Assembly (NCBI GenBank): GCA_004335635.1 | Contig: QAXH01005875.1 | Coordinates: forward strand, 1,689 to 58,447 | Length of the DNA stretch: 56,759 bases | DNA from: Chloromonas sp. AAM2 | Lineage: Eukaryota > Chlorophyta > Chlorophyceae > Chlamydomonadales > Chlamydomonadaceae | Reading direction: 5' to 3' | Shown here: in pieces, positions 11,094 to 23,600 of the stretch | Numbering within the stretch: position 1 is the first letter of the stretch | Layout of the letters: every line of letters begins with the position of its first letter | Position numbers and translations under genes: made by a program | Notes under the pieces: generated by a model | The model's database searches: none | The model's input: only the letters and a program-made list of their open reading frames with translations | What the model was told of the DNA's origin: nothing

Positions 11094-13698
11094 CTAACCA
11101 TAGTTGACCTTCAGGTGAATCTCACACCTGCAGCTGTTGCACGAGCGCTGCATGCACGTCCGGATGCGCTCCTCCGTGTGCATGCCCCCGAGACAGGGGC
11201 ACTGCTCGAGGGTTCTCAAAATAGGGGCCTTCAAGGGTTGGGAGAGGAATCTGCATGCATGGCGAAGGCAGAATTTTACTTGAAGCTGCGCATGTGATCA
11301 AACCGTAGTTTGTACTTGCAGACTTCACAATTTAGGCGCCTGAAAACATGCAAGGGCTCAAGCATTTTGCATTGTAAGCCGTGCATATATCATCCGATTG
11401 TGACCGACCATACCAAACCGCACGACGTGCTCGCTCTGTACGGTACGACCCAAAACGAAAGGGATATGATCAGATTGTCCGATCACCATCTCGCGGGGGC
11501 CGTACCCGTTGTTTCGCAGCTAGGTTTCGATCCTAGGACCTGTGGGTTATGGGCCCACCACGCTTCCACTGCGCTACTGCGAATGTACTGGATGCTATAG
11601 ATCTGGCATCGTGATATCGTGTGAAGCGCAGGCTGTTCTTGATACCTCAAGCTCCCTACCCCGCCCAACCAGCTAATTGCACACATCTGATGTACTTTTT
11701 GTCACCGTGCTAAGAAGATTGCGCGATTAACGAAATACGCTGCTAACTCCGCTTCAGTTCTTTGACGCCCGATCTCAGCTACCTGTTGAGCTCTGGATCG
11801 TGCAGTGTCGAAGGGCGGAGTGCGCAGTAGGACCAACACTGGAAAATCTTATTTTTCATCATAGTGATTTGTTTTTGGTCTACTACGCTCAGGAGTTGGG
11901 ACACACCCAGAGTTGTGGCATGGACGTTTTGTCCTCATCAAAATGACGCCGAGATGTCACTATTGATCGATCAGGCAGCACGCGCAAAACGTTTTGCCAA
12001 AACCGTGACACCTCGTTCAGTCCAGCAACGGATCGCACCACATCACTCTGTGTTTCCGATGATTTCCACCTTATGATTTCGCAGCTAGGTTTCGATCCTA
12101 GGACCTGTGGGTTATGGGCCCACCACGCTTCCACTGCGCTACTGCGAATCTACTGGGTTGTAGGTGTGCTGGTACCAACGCCCGCACTTTTGCAAAAGAC
12201 AGCCCTGTGAGTCCACACCAAAACCACCTCAGCAGCGCTGAAGCTCTACTCATGTAACACGAGCTCGCTTGACCTTCCCGGGGACCCTTACTAAGCTGAA
12301 ACACTTGACGATGACCCACCGGCACGTCTTGCAGTCTGTGCAGTCGACCTTCCTCGTCCTCCACCGCCACCCTCAACGCCACTTGCCAGCGCGACAGGCC
12401 CAGCGTCTTCAGGGCGTCGGAAACGTCGACATCGACTGTGATGGGCTTGCGGGCCGTGCGACAGTTCTCGCATTCCTCACCCTGCAGAGAAACCCCCACG
12501 CAGAATATGCAAGTACCATGATAGGCGATGTTGCGTAGCAACGGGAGACAATCGTGCTGGCGCGTCCCAATCGCATCAGCCGGAAACGCTGCCTGGTCAT
12601 CGCAGCGCTGTGATTGTACTGGCAGTCGAGAAAGATAGCTAAGCTCTTTTACTCATCATACCTTTGCGTTGGTTTCAATACTCAATCGGAATTGCGTACG
12701 CGTTACGATGGCTGCTCTACCTCGGGTAGCTCACCTTGCCGCCAAACACAGCCGTGGTGCCTGCGTATCCCTGCAGTTCGTGAACCGTTTCAGGATCTGA
12801 GGGCATCCTCCAGACGGCTGCCTGCTCGTGCGTCAGCACGAACACGTGCAGCATGTAGCTCTTCTTGGCCATGGCGCCAACAACATCAATGTTCTGCATT
12901 GAGCATGGGTTCAAGGTTGGGGGAAGTTCGGGGGTCGGGCGTAAAAACGGTATGGTCGGGAGCGCTTGTCAAAAACCGGTTTTCTTGTTCCTCGCACCTC
13001 AAACACAGCCAGTGTGGGCGCTTCTCTGAGCTGCTGAGGTGGCACGGCAGGCAGGGTATCATACACGTAGCCCAGGGAGGGGGTCGCGAACATGTCAGCA
13101 GGCGTGTAAGGCCTGCAAACACCATCAAAGCAAGTGGCACAAGGACAAGCCAGACGACATACCCATGAGCAGGTTGTCAGCAAACCATGAGCAGTACACA
13201 GTCTTGTTTGGCTCACGCGACCTGCGAATTCATTACTATTGTTTCAGGATAAGGCATTCTTTCAAGCTGATTGTCCAAGAATAAAACAAAGGACGATGTT
13301 CGATGGATTTGTTACATCAGGGAGGCCATCAAAGGACGCGGGACGGGATGTTTACCGCCCTGACCCACGAGCAAGAAAAGAGAAAAAAGGCAGGAAAGCC
13401 AGGCAGAAATAGGCCCCCAAAAGGCAGAAATGGTTTGACTGTCTGTAATGTTGTCCAGTGAGCGTTTATTTCCTTGGTGGCAGCGCAATTAATTGATAGC
13501 AGTTGTAATGGTTTGCCACACCCACCTGCCATCCCGTCCTCTGAATGGCTCCAGTGGCCTCTCATAGAGTGTCTGGGGCCTGAAGGGGTCACTGGCGCCC
13601 AGGGTCCGGCCCACCTGCCGACTCAACAGCTGCAGCTGGTGACGAGCCATCTCCTCCTGCAATGTGATGTGCCAATTTGGACCAGAATTGGTTTACAC

Positions 13699-13742
<44 letters not shown>

Positions 13743-16700
13743 GTGAATGTGCAGCGACAATGAAAAGCATGACAGAAGAAATGAAAAGAAAGGCAGGATG
13801 TGCCACGTGCTTAATGAACCTAGGGTAAGGGATATGGCTACATATATTTAAATTTATTTATTGATTACATGGGGGAATCCACATGGCTGGGTTAGGTACA
13901 TAGGGACCTGCTTGTTGTCCACTTCATTCTGTGACATTGGAATGAACAATCAGATTGAGGGATGGTTTTTTGACAATAAAGAAGTGAATACACTGCTCTT
14001 GCCTGACATTGCTGTGGAGCGACTGCCAAAACTGGTAGTTGGTCACAAAGTGATTGTTCACTGTCTGATCTCATCCCGAGTACAAAGGGATTGTAGACCG
14101 CTTGCTTTTTGATTTCAAGGGACATGCTGTGGGCCTTGCGAATGCCAGGTAACGATGGTGATGATTAGTTACGCCTTCCCTGTTGCATCAACTATATATG
14201 GCAGGCTGATTTTCTGACCTGGCTGTCCCAGTTTGCTGCCAGGTAGGCGGCCCACTGTCGATCCACGTTGCAATGATGCAGGAAGAAGATGGGGTGAAAG
14301 GCAGCGTAGTCAACAACCGTCATGGGGAAACTGCATGTGGGTGGTTGCGGAAGTTGGTTGAGATTTGTTTGCCCCACGTTGTGGTCGTTGTGGTCGGTTG
14401 ACAATACTGGTGAAAGCTAACAACGAAACAGTGACCAAATGAGTCACAACGACAAGCAATTCTTCCGGTTTTGCCTGCCCTGCTGTTGCCTGCTGTAGGC
14501 TAGGCTTTCAGCGTGAGTCTTTCGGTGTTTTTTTAGCTTTTCACTGCCGTGCATCTCTGGACCCTAGCTGGAGGGGGAGAGAGATGCTTACAACCACGGT
14601 CACCAGGTAACCTCAGGAGGAACACAGAGCAGGCGGCGCGCTACTGGACTGATATTGATGCTGTTTCCTGGGCTCTACTGGCTCTGTATAACAAGCGATT
14701 TCTTTCAGGTTTACCAGCATGCGAGCTCACCGATGATCAGTTATTTCGCAGTAGCGCAGTGGAAGCGTGGTGGGCCCATAACCCACAGGTCCTAGGATCG
14801 AAACCTAGCTGCGAAATCTAAACTCTCGAGCACTGCATTTGCTCGCCACCTCATCCGGGGATAGCGGCACGGTCGCGTTTTTGCGTGTGTGAACACGCAG
14901 TTCAACGCCATTTCAATTCGGGGCGTGAGGCCTGCTTGTGACTCACACCCGGTTATGCCCGCGCAGTCTGTTGGCTAAATGCAATGACATATCCATCTGC
15001 GTCGTTTGATGAGTAGAATGAACAGGGCTGTAACAACCAAGTGGTGCTTGTCAGAATGGAAATACAATGTGTACAAAGAAACTCGCAGTGGTAAAAGCTG
15101 ATGTCAGAGAACAGGATCAATTGACACACTCCGTGGGTGTTGAAGTGTACTTACATGCAAGCAAACTCGAAAAATCAAATGATCAAATGATCACTCGCAG
15201 TGGTGACAGCGGGGCACTGCTAGTGTCATTGGTCATTCATTGACATTGGTCACACATTGCCAGTGTCACAAGGTGCGTAGATATATCACTTCCAGCAGGA
15301 GCAGCAGGGCAGGCAATCCTGTTCGTGTGTGTATGCATGGGTCAACGGCAGAAACGGCTACTCACCCACAGAACACGTGGATCAGGTTGTGGGGCGTTTC
15401 TACGCTGGCTGTGCGCGTGTTCTCCGTGCTTGCATGCCGCCAGTGTGTGGGCTCGAGCAACGCCTGCCACACAACACTCCGGGACCCAACCTGCCACGTG
15501 TCAGGGCACGTGGGTCACATGAGAGGGGCACGTGTGAGAGGGGCTCGTGAGCACACGAATACTAGGCTGTGTCCAAAGGTGTGTCCAAAGGTCAAGATCG
15601 GCATGAGTGCAGATGGACGAATCTGACATGTGGTTGTTTGAGCACTTGCTGTCCATGTGCTGTGGCTCTGGCGGTTGCACGCCCATAACTAGTCACTCAG
15701 CCACTCCCAGCCCACCCATCTCCTACCACACATGGGTCAGGGTGGGCGTTAGGTCCAACCCAACATAACAACATCAACATTTCGCTCACACACCCTCTCC
15801 CTTTCCCCACAACCAAAAACTTACCCTCCTCTCACCCATCTGCCCTGTTACTGACCCTGTAGTCGACCCTGTTACTGACCCTGTAGTCGACCCTGTTGCT
15901 GACCACTCACGAGGTTGTTGCTGAGGATGAGCTGCCTCAACCGATCGTCACGTGCTAGGAACCTGCCAAGAGCAAGAGAGGGGCAGGGGCTAGATTAGGG
16001 TTTGACCGAGGGTTAGTATTGAGCTAGGGTTTGGGTTAGGGTTGGCACATCTCGTTCCGTGCCCTAGTTGATGGATCTGTTACAGCCCTGTGACGGCTCG
16101 CCTGATGCAAACAAATGTACATGCACCGCATGATCCATTTTTTAACCTGTTTTTATTGCCTGATGCAAATCCATGCACCCTATGGGCATGATCCATTGCC
16201 ATGACTCCTGAGACGCTGCCTCCCACGGGCCTGACCAACACTTTTCGTATTCCGTACTTCAGCTTATACCCTACCCACGCCCTTCGCACCTGTAGCCGTT
16301 CCGTGTGAGAGCGTTTCTTTCCGTTACCAGGCCAGGGGGCAGGTCAGGCAGCCTCCGCCTGAGCACTGCTGGAAACACATCGGGGTAGCTCAGGTTGGTC
16401 CAGTCCCTGACACACACACACACACACACACATGTTTTTTTTCCATGTAGACGTATCATACACATGTAACACGTAGACGGAGGGACACATACAGTAAACC
16501 ATGTTACAGTACGATTACAATGTAATCCTACTTTTGTTACATTGATTGTACAGTATTGTACACACCTTATATACAGAATCAACTGCGTTACTCTACGTTG
16601 TGGCTGAGATGTACCACTGAGGCCTCTGCATGCCGCCTAACCCTAGATTAACACCACTCGATTCCAACCATAGCCTTCGCCAACTCCCAACGCATCCCAA

Positions 16701-17979
16701 CCTTGACCAAAGCCCAGCCCCAACCCTAACCCGAGCACCACCCAACAGCCTTGTTCGCTTGTTCAGATATGACCACCCATGTCAGCGCACCAGTAAGGCA
16801 GCGTGATGCTTCCATCTCGGCCCAGGGCCACATCGGCAGCCTGCACACACCACAGCGACTTGGACGTCAGCTTAGGGTTGGGCTAAAGTTGACAGGCTTC
16901 ATCTCATGGTTTGCGCTGAACGGCGATTCGAGTTGACTTTGGTCTCGGGCTGACAAGCCTTCACTCAGTTCCTCTTGCCACCTCATTCCAGCCGTTTCCC
17001 AATCACCGCGTAGCCGTTATCAGGCGTTTCTCGTACCTTGAGTGCGTTTTCGAACTCGAGCAGGTACGCCCTATGCCAGGCGGGGAAGGTCTCCACGCCA
17101 TGATTGCACCACCCCCCAGGCCAACCGTGATAGCCTGAAAGGGCAGGGGAAAAGTTATGTGAGAGGTAGGCTAGGACCTGTTTACATCCAGGGGGGCCGT
17201 CAAAAGGATGCGGGCCAGGATTATTTGCTTTGTCATCAATGTACAGTAAAGGAAATACGAAAAAGAAGGCGCGGTCGAGGACCGCAAGGGAAGGAGTTTA
17301 TAGTGCCTGAGTTTATAGTAGGCATTAGTGTCGTGTATTTCTTCCTCACAGCACCAGCTTCTCGCAGCACTAGAATTTTGTTTAACTCTTTCAAACACCA
17401 GCCGCACTCGGTTCTTTCACCTGCTATTCTGAAGTACTCGCTGGTCTGGCTGGTGCCGGGCCGGTTCTCCATCATCTTGATCTGCACGACATCGCATGAG
17501 CATGCGCATGTGGGCAGCACATGACATTTACATGGCCAGCTAGCCTGTCTGTGAAACCGCCAATAAGTCCAACAATCAGTGTGGGTTCGAAGCCATTGAT
17601 CCTGATGCCAAACGGTGGCAGTGGTGGCAAGCCGAGCACCTCCTGCCTGCTGCCACATTTCTCTAACGACAAAACATGTGGCTGACAGTGCGATCTCTGC
17701 ATAGCCATCTGCCACCTGGGGTTCACCACCTACGTTGATTGGTGTGACCTCTGCCCACCCCTTGAATCTCTGCTCACACCCGTACTATTCCACACTCTTC
17801 TCATCCCACACTCACCCTTCTCAATCCACACCCTCACACACTTCTCACACCCTCAAAAGTTTCCCACTCCCCGCTCACCACTGCATCCATGAATCTGTCC
17901 TGCTCAGCAGCTGACAGCGAGCGGATCTCCTGCCGCACACCCGTGCCCGGAACAGGGCCTCTGGACTGCTGCCTGGCGC
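11094..17979 (-). CDS. tyrosinase (type-3 copper oxidase), 5' end unresolved
   Basis: Exons (minus): 17979-17879, 17481-17421, 17134-17037, 16840-16791, 16406-16290, 15962-15911, 15463-15366, 14330-14219, 13656-13526, 13112-12998, 12893-12735, 12481-12320 and, less surely, 11201-11094. Phases agree throughout, giving over 450 residues; an upstream first exon is missing. CuA is seen in YHGWPGGWCNHG and FPAWHRAYLLEFE. CuB is seen in VETPHNLIHVFCG and FHPIFFLHHCNVDRQWA. The start EIRSLSAAEQDRFMDAV and the segment LPYWDWTNLSYPDVFP are also family hallmarks. The enzyme would oxidise mono- or diphenols to quinones. The conserved Asp before PIF in CuB is His here. After CuB comes the usual C-terminal domain (LGYVYDTLPAVPP, YAGTTAVFGGK). 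The last exon is cysteine-rich (CPCLGG...CMQRSCNSCRC) and vaguely ShK-like. Three initiator tRNA sequences sit in its introns. Confidence 0.85.
11512..11583 (-). tRNA. initiator tRNA-Met (CAU), copy 1
   Basis: 72 nt with a perfect 7-bp acceptor (TTCGCAG/CTGCGAA) and D stem GCGC/GCGT. The anticodon arm is GTGGG-CCCATAA-CCCAC (anticodon CAT, three stacked G-C pairs). The T arm is CTAGG-ATCGAAA-CCTAG, with A at position 54. The CCCATAA loop, GC-rich stem and A54 are initiator features. The first pair is U1-A72 instead of the eukaryotic A1-U72. No intron and no encoded CCA. It lies in the proposed last tyrosinase intron on the same strand. The nearest downstream T run is about 60 bases away. Confidence 0.85.
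12077..12148 (-). tRNA. initiator tRNA-Met (CAU), copy 2
   Basis: Identical over all 72 nt to the copy at 11512-11583 and on the same strand, 493 bp upstream of it in transcription order. Only a few bases of the 5' flank are shared (CCAGTA-A before the acceptor), so this is not a long recent tandem duplication. Confidence 0.85.
13310..13433 (-). repeat. dispersed repeat B, copy 2
   Basis: Reverse orientation: CAGGGAGGCC, GGGACGGGATGTTTACCGCC, then a purine-rich body with AGGCAGAAAT. It lies in a tyrosinase intron. Confidence 0.7.
13703..13739. repeat. (GA)n microsatellite
   Basis: About 18 GA units in a tyrosinase intron, just upstream (gene sense) of exon 13656-13526. Confidence 0.95.
14747..14818 (+). 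tRNA. initiator tRNA-Met (CAU), copy 3
   Basis: Same 72-nt sequence as the other two copies but on the plus strand, antisense to the tyrosinase intron between exons 15366 and 14330. The same U1-A72 pair is present. A TTTTT tract at about 14876 could end Pol III transcription. Intragenic A-box and B-box regions are intact. Confidence 0.85.
15842..15905. repeat. short tandem repeat of 24 bp, 2.5 copies
   Basis: CCCTGTTACTGACCCTGTAG-TCGA repeated, then a partial third unit. It lies in the tyrosinase intron next to exon 15911-15962. Confidence 0.8.
16411..16432. repeat. (CA)n tract at splice acceptor
   Basis: On the minus strand this is a GT-rich tract ending in TGTCAG, which serves as the 3' splice site of exon 16406-16290 in place of a polypyrimidine tract. 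Confidence 0.8.
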
Positions 17980-18530
17980 CTGCATGGGAAAGAGGCTGTC
18001 AAGGTCATGGATTGTGTATGCGCCTGCACATGAGTCGACCTATTCAAGGCACACCGCGCATGGGATTTCATTCACAACGTGTCAGGAGGAATGTACGCGA
18101 CATTTTGCATCTAAACGCCGGTATACCAGCAGATGCTTTTCTCAATGGCATGTTTTGTGGAGTCTTTCATCAACAGTGAGACCCTGCACACGCATTGTGA
18201 GTGGTATAGGACAGGCGCATGGTGTGTCCACACTTTTTTTGTGCATCTCATCCCTAGTCACGTGACTGTATACCACATGACATAGCAACCCCACGTAAAG
18301 ATAGCTTGAGCTCATGTTAGGAACGTCTTGTGACAAAGGTCCAATTTTTGAGCTGCATGTAGTGAGATTGAAGCTGCACAAGCTAGGCGTCTTGTCCTCC
18401 TGAGCTTTCATACAATCAACAGGCTGTCTCATGCAGAACCAGCGATGTACCAGCACACACGTGTTCACAGGCATGTGTTCACATGTTTTGATAAAGTTGG
18501 CGACTGGTGAGTGTTTGCCGACTGGTCATC

Positions 18531-18561
18531 TGCATGCATGCATGCATGCATGCATGCATGC
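18531..18561. repeat. (TGCA)n microsatellite
   Basis: About seven self-complementary TGCA units; nearby CATGCATG strings are common across the window. Confidence 0.9.
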
Positions 18562-19170
18562 TCTGCCATGCTTGCTTCGTACCTGACAAACGCATTGTTC
18601 CTGATGTCAGGCTGGTTGGGCTTGTGTTGATGCGAGTCATGCCTGAGGTAGCCATGGTGTTGGACACCACTGCCTTTGGCGATCAATGTGTCAAATCGGA
18701 TGGGCTGGCAAACTATTGGACTCCGTTGCTTGGCCCGTCTGTTGTTCTGATTATCGCGATGTGCACGGAAAGTGAAAGGCATGCAGTGCCGGCTCATGCG
18801 ATGCAGGATGTTGCGTCAGTGCACGCAAATGTTGCATCGTACGGCACAAGTACGGTTTCAAATCTGGCGGCGGTTACCAGGAGTTGAAAACTTAGAACGT
18901 CTCATTCTAAACACGACTTCGCTTACAAGTACTTGGGTTAGTCCACGTCACCTAAGCACTCGCAGTCGCGCATGGAATTTTACCTCCAAACTGAAATACG
19001 TCCAACATGAACACAAGCCTTGAATCCTGAAGTAACCCTGACGCAAAGTGACACTCGACGCCAACGTGCGTCACAAGCATGCGCATGAGTACACAGGCAT
19101 GCAATGCATCTGGCAGGCAGACTAGTTTGGTTGCTTCACCCATGCACAATTTTACAGCACATTACCGAGG

Positions 19171-19492
19171 TAAAATAAAAGATGTTTGCCAGTTCTGGGA
19201 CAGTTTCCCAGATCGCCACTGTTGTTAGTTGGACATATTAATAGTGAGTGACCCGGTGGGTCTTGGATTTAGGCCGGAGGGGCAGAAGACGCCACCCCTC
19301 GATGAACCTGCTTGGCAGAGCGACCAAGAAAGGAGAGTTGGAAACAGGCTGTGGGACGTCTCCGTGCGCAACACACGAGTTTGCTCAAGAGCGTGAAGCA
19401 GCTGGAACACTTGCTGACACACAATGGTTGCTGGCGGTATTACAGACATATTCACACAAACTGTCCCAGGACTGGCAAACTTCCTTTTTTCC
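19171..19492. repeat. inverted pair of dispersed repeat A
   Basis: Left arm: AAAAGATGTTTGCCAGTTCT-GGGACAGTTT (+). Right arm, reading in from 19492 on the minus strand: AAGTTTGCCAGTCCTGGGAC-AGTTTGTGTG, then ATATGTCTGTAATACCGCCA. The ~320-bp unit could be a MITE with long terminal inverted repeats, or two copies inserted in opposite orientation. No flanking duplication is obvious. Confidence 0.6.
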
Positions 19493-20661
19493 CGAACATT
19501 TCTCAAGCGTCAAAGGCTTCTATCACTCAACTGCCCGCCCTGCCAGCAAGTACAGCCAACAATAAACTACATGGCAAGACGTCTTGCCTCAGAACCCAAC
19601 AGAAATTTCAGTGCTAGCTCGTCAACAGTCAACCGTACAGCCAGTCTCACAAGCAAGGTTGAAGTTTCATTGATTCCCTGCCCCCGGTGTCAAGACATGT
19701 GTGAGGGTCAAGACATTTGTGAGGCCCCCAGTCATGAACTTTCAAGCAAATAGGTGCCAGACGAAAGTCTTTGTCAGACAATGAAACACCATCAAATGTC
19801 AAAATGAATCCTGCTGCTGAGCACCTCTGTATGATCTTTAGAAAAGCCGTCAAAGGCTTATGGCACCTTGACAGACTCTGAGCACAAGTAGAAAGAAGAA
19901 AGACTGGCCAACACAGGTCTGAATGCAGGAAAACCAGCACACACCGACACGCCAGCAGCTGCGAAACACATCATGACTTTCCTTATGTACAATGGTATCA
20001 TGCAAACATCTTTTTTTGATAGCCACCCGACTGGCATAACCCTTCCTATCAACACAATGTACAGACCACACTAACCAGTGCTCAACTGGTTCAAGAAAAA
20101 ACTACACAAGAAGGAATGCACTGCTGCAACTGTTTGTCGGTTCATGCTGCCCATGCTCAATGCGTGCATAAATGCATGCATGCACTAACACTAATGCCAA
20201 GCAAAAGCACTGTGCTGCTGCTGAAAATGGCGTCTAAAGCATATGCCATTATATCAAAGCATTGGCCACAGCCAACTTATTGTACATGTACCAGGCGTGT
20301 GATTACTATGTGCAAAGTGCCTTGTCCTTGACCCACATGGTCAACGTTGCTGCTAAGTTGCTGTGACTGTAACCAAATGTGCCATCCTGCCACATGCCCT
20401 GCCCACGTGCCACTCCCCGTCACCCACGTCCCCAAGCCATGAGATCACATGTCAGCCTTGTGCATCACAGGTCACGTGCTCCAAAAACCGACGGCTGTCC
20501 CGGACAAAACAAGCACTTCTGGAAACCCAATCTGCTCTGTCGTTTTGTCCCGAGGGGACTCAAACCCCACGGACCCGTTCAAAGGCCCGGTATATGTCGA
20601 AACCAGGGAGGGTGCGACCATTGTAGCCAGAAAAGGGCAAGGGAAAACCGACAGCACGTGA

Positions 20662-23600
20662 TCATGCGCTGGGCGAACGCGGGACCTCATCATTTCCAGG
20701 CTGCAGGAGGACCAGCGGCACGGGGCAGTGGCGGGCCAGCTCTGACGACACACTGCCGTGCATTGCCTCCCAGATCATGCCGCGTCGCACGTAGTTGAGC
20801 ACCACCACCATGTTGGGCGGGGTGGGCGACTCGGAGGCCTCGATCACCTGCAGGGTGTCAGGACAAACGGATTCACAGTACATTTGTCACGTGCAGTGCG
20901 CTTGATCAGCAGTACGCTTGATCAGCAGTATCATGCATGAAGCAAGAGGAAGCAAGCTCGCGCGCTACTGGGCTAAGCAACCCATCCAGTGTTGCGGGCG
21001 CCGCAATCGACCATGGACACGACCATGGCGAGCATGGGATGGCGAGCATGGGATGGCGGTCATGCGACGGCGAGCATGGGATGACATAGGATTCGCTTGT
21101 GTGCAGCTGCAGAGGAAATCCCACCTTGTCTGCTATTTCGTTGGCCTGCTCGTAGGCGTGCGGGTGGAACTCCACACTAGCCAGGCCTCGGGCCTTAAGC
21201 ACCTGCGTCAGCATGGGACACAATCATCATTCATCACAAGAAACAAAAAGCAATGGTAGGGGCAATAAACAATCGTAGTGGCAGACGTAGGCAGCAACAA
21301 TTCAACACCATTGACTCCTTCTAGTTGCAGACTCTCTACCCAATTCCTGCCGTCAACTGTCCATGTACAAGTGCAATTGATAGTGACGCCATGTCATGCC
21401 ATAACCATTACCATCATCATTCAATGGCACTCAATAATTGTGGATTCAACTGCTGGCTCCCCTCCCATGGCCTTTTCCTATCTCTCCCCATCTCCTTCTG
21501 TATTTCGTTTCCAATCTCTTTTGCCAATTTCCTTTTCCCATCTCCTTTCCCTTCTCCCACCTGTGTGAGAGCGATGGGTAGTGAGGCCAGGCCGTCGCCC
21601 GCCGCCGTATTGCTCTCTGGGACGCCGGTGTGGGTCAGGTGCCACACGTGGAGGTGGTCGCCCGGACGACACACGTTTTCAGCAACCCACTGCACGTGAT
21701 CAGGCACGTGGAACAAAGATGGAATGCATGCACGCGCTCATTGGCCTCTTTGTCACTGCGGCGTCAGTTATGAGTGCGCACCAGTCTTGGCCAGCGCCAG
21801 GTTTGGCAGCCGTTAGTAGGCCACGACAGTCTACTAGCTACGGACACCAAACAGTACGTTGACAAGATCAATTCATCGCACTGCATACGCATGGTGCCGT
21901 ATGAAAGACATGGTGATATACACTTAGCATATAAAGGCGATCTCTCAACATGACCTGCCTACCAGATATGAGCAATACAAAAGAGCGAATTCAAGTGAAC
22001 AGCCAGGCCATGCCAAAACAAGCGAAGCGATATCTTCTGCAATCCCTCGGCAAAGCAACCGCATGTGCTCACCTGCCAGTGTGTTGCCAGTTCTGTCAGG
22101 TATTCGACCAGGAGCAGCACCTGCCTGCCCCCCGCACGCCTGCGAGGGACGACGGGCAGCAGCGGCTTCTCTGCGCTGCGGGCCGGGTCGATTTTTGAAG
22201 CCAGCGCAGCGGTTTCTTCCGTTTCTTCCGCTAATGAACGTAGTGCCAGGGGGTGGGAGGCGTACCAGGAGTAATTGGAAGGGATCAGGATCTGCAAGGA
22301 GTGACGCGCACGGGTCAGGGACCAAGGAACAACTAAACTCATCATACCACAGCCATCAGTTGAGCCAACACGGTCAATGTACACAGAGAAACACTGCCTA
22401 TTTTTCCACCCAATTTCTATGCCCCATCATCTCCCATTCCGCTGTGTGTCGCACCCAGAAAACCAGAACATGACACCGGATAGAATCAGTGACCCGACGC
22501 ATCCCTGTGCTCTGCACTTGTGCCAAGTGCAGTTGACCGCTCACCAGGGGCAAGGAGGCGTGCTGGTAGCAGTAACGCGCCACACTGCCAAACTCAGCAA
22601 GAGCGCCTGCATGCATCAGCACACCATGCATGTAAAGCAGCATGAATGCAAAGGACAATACTTTGGTCGTGCATGCACGTGCACAACAAGGCAGCATGCA
22701 CATAACACATGCACCACATGGCACATATACACCGTATATCAACACTCAAGCGCAAGCACCATGCATGGTGGCATCAGCACACACCGAGCCTGCTAGGGGT
22801 GCAAAATGACTGACAAATCCAGACTTTGGTACCTGCCCACTGAAGCATCAGCGTCTGACCACTTTATCTAACAACCCCCCCCCCTCCGCACACACATTTC
22901 ACCCCGAAACCATCAACCACGCTTCTCTCCTCTTCCTCAAATCCTATCCCTGTAGGTTGATCCCATCGACCCCTTCTTTACCTGGTCCATGGCTTGCAAT
23001 GACCAGTGCACGCGACTTGAGCCGCTCCGCCTCCGACAGGAGCATCTCCGCTATCGCACTCGCGGACCGGGGCGACTGGATGCGCGGCAGGTGGATCTGA
23101 ACAACATGCAGTATACAAATTATACAAGGTAAATAACCGGACAACCTTACATTAGCAAGTGTCGGCGTCACTCATGTTTTGCGCCCTGGCGTTTTGGACT
23201 CTAGCGCATGCATGACAAAATGAATGCAAGATAGGCACTTTTACGCGAAACAAAGATCCTCCGAACCTCATTCACCCAATCTCTGACTCCACGCGGTCCA
23301 GTGCTTGTTCCCCCGTCACCCCCCTTTTCCCCCCTCCCCCCCGCCCCACCATCCCCCCACGCACACGCAAACACAGTGCAAACACGCCTGCCTGCCTAGT
23401 TACCAGGTTGACTGCACACGTCTTTCCCTGTCTGGAGCTACCCAACACCCGTCATCACCTACACCCACTCTCAACGGAGCCTTACCTGGTGTGGAATGTC
23501 GTTGTCTTTCAGCATCCTGCCCGCATGTCCCGCCACCTTATCGTACACATTGCCCAGCAGGTTGGCGATGTGGGACTGCATACAACACACATACGGACAG

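Larger units (their letters stand above)
17980..20661. other. no convincing gene; repeats
   Basis: Should contain the tyrosinase promoter and first exon(s) and, at its right end, the 3' untranslated region of the stress-protein gene. I see a (TGCA)n tract at 18531-18561 and an inverted pair of repeat A at 19171-19492. Open frames such as 19312-19617 (+) and 20449-20661 (+) have no recognisable family. Confidence 0.5.

Noticed and set aside
11115..11297. Plus-strand frame NLTPAAVARALHARPDALL
   Set aside because: Lies exactly opposite the cysteine-rich minus-strand exon and has the Ala/Arg composition typical of a shadow frame.
15985..16046. Telomere-like GGGTTTGGGTTAGGGTT strings
   Set aside because: Too few and irregular units to be an interstitial telomere array; similar strings are scattered in nearby introns.
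19312..19617. Plus-strand frame starting MAERPRKESWKQ, possible retroelement tail
   Set aside because: No reverse-transcriptase motif, and it overlaps the repeat A inverted structure.
20449..20661. Plus-strand frame downstream of the stress-protein stop
   Set aside because: No family, no splice context; probably 3' untranslated sequence of the opposite gene read in reverse.
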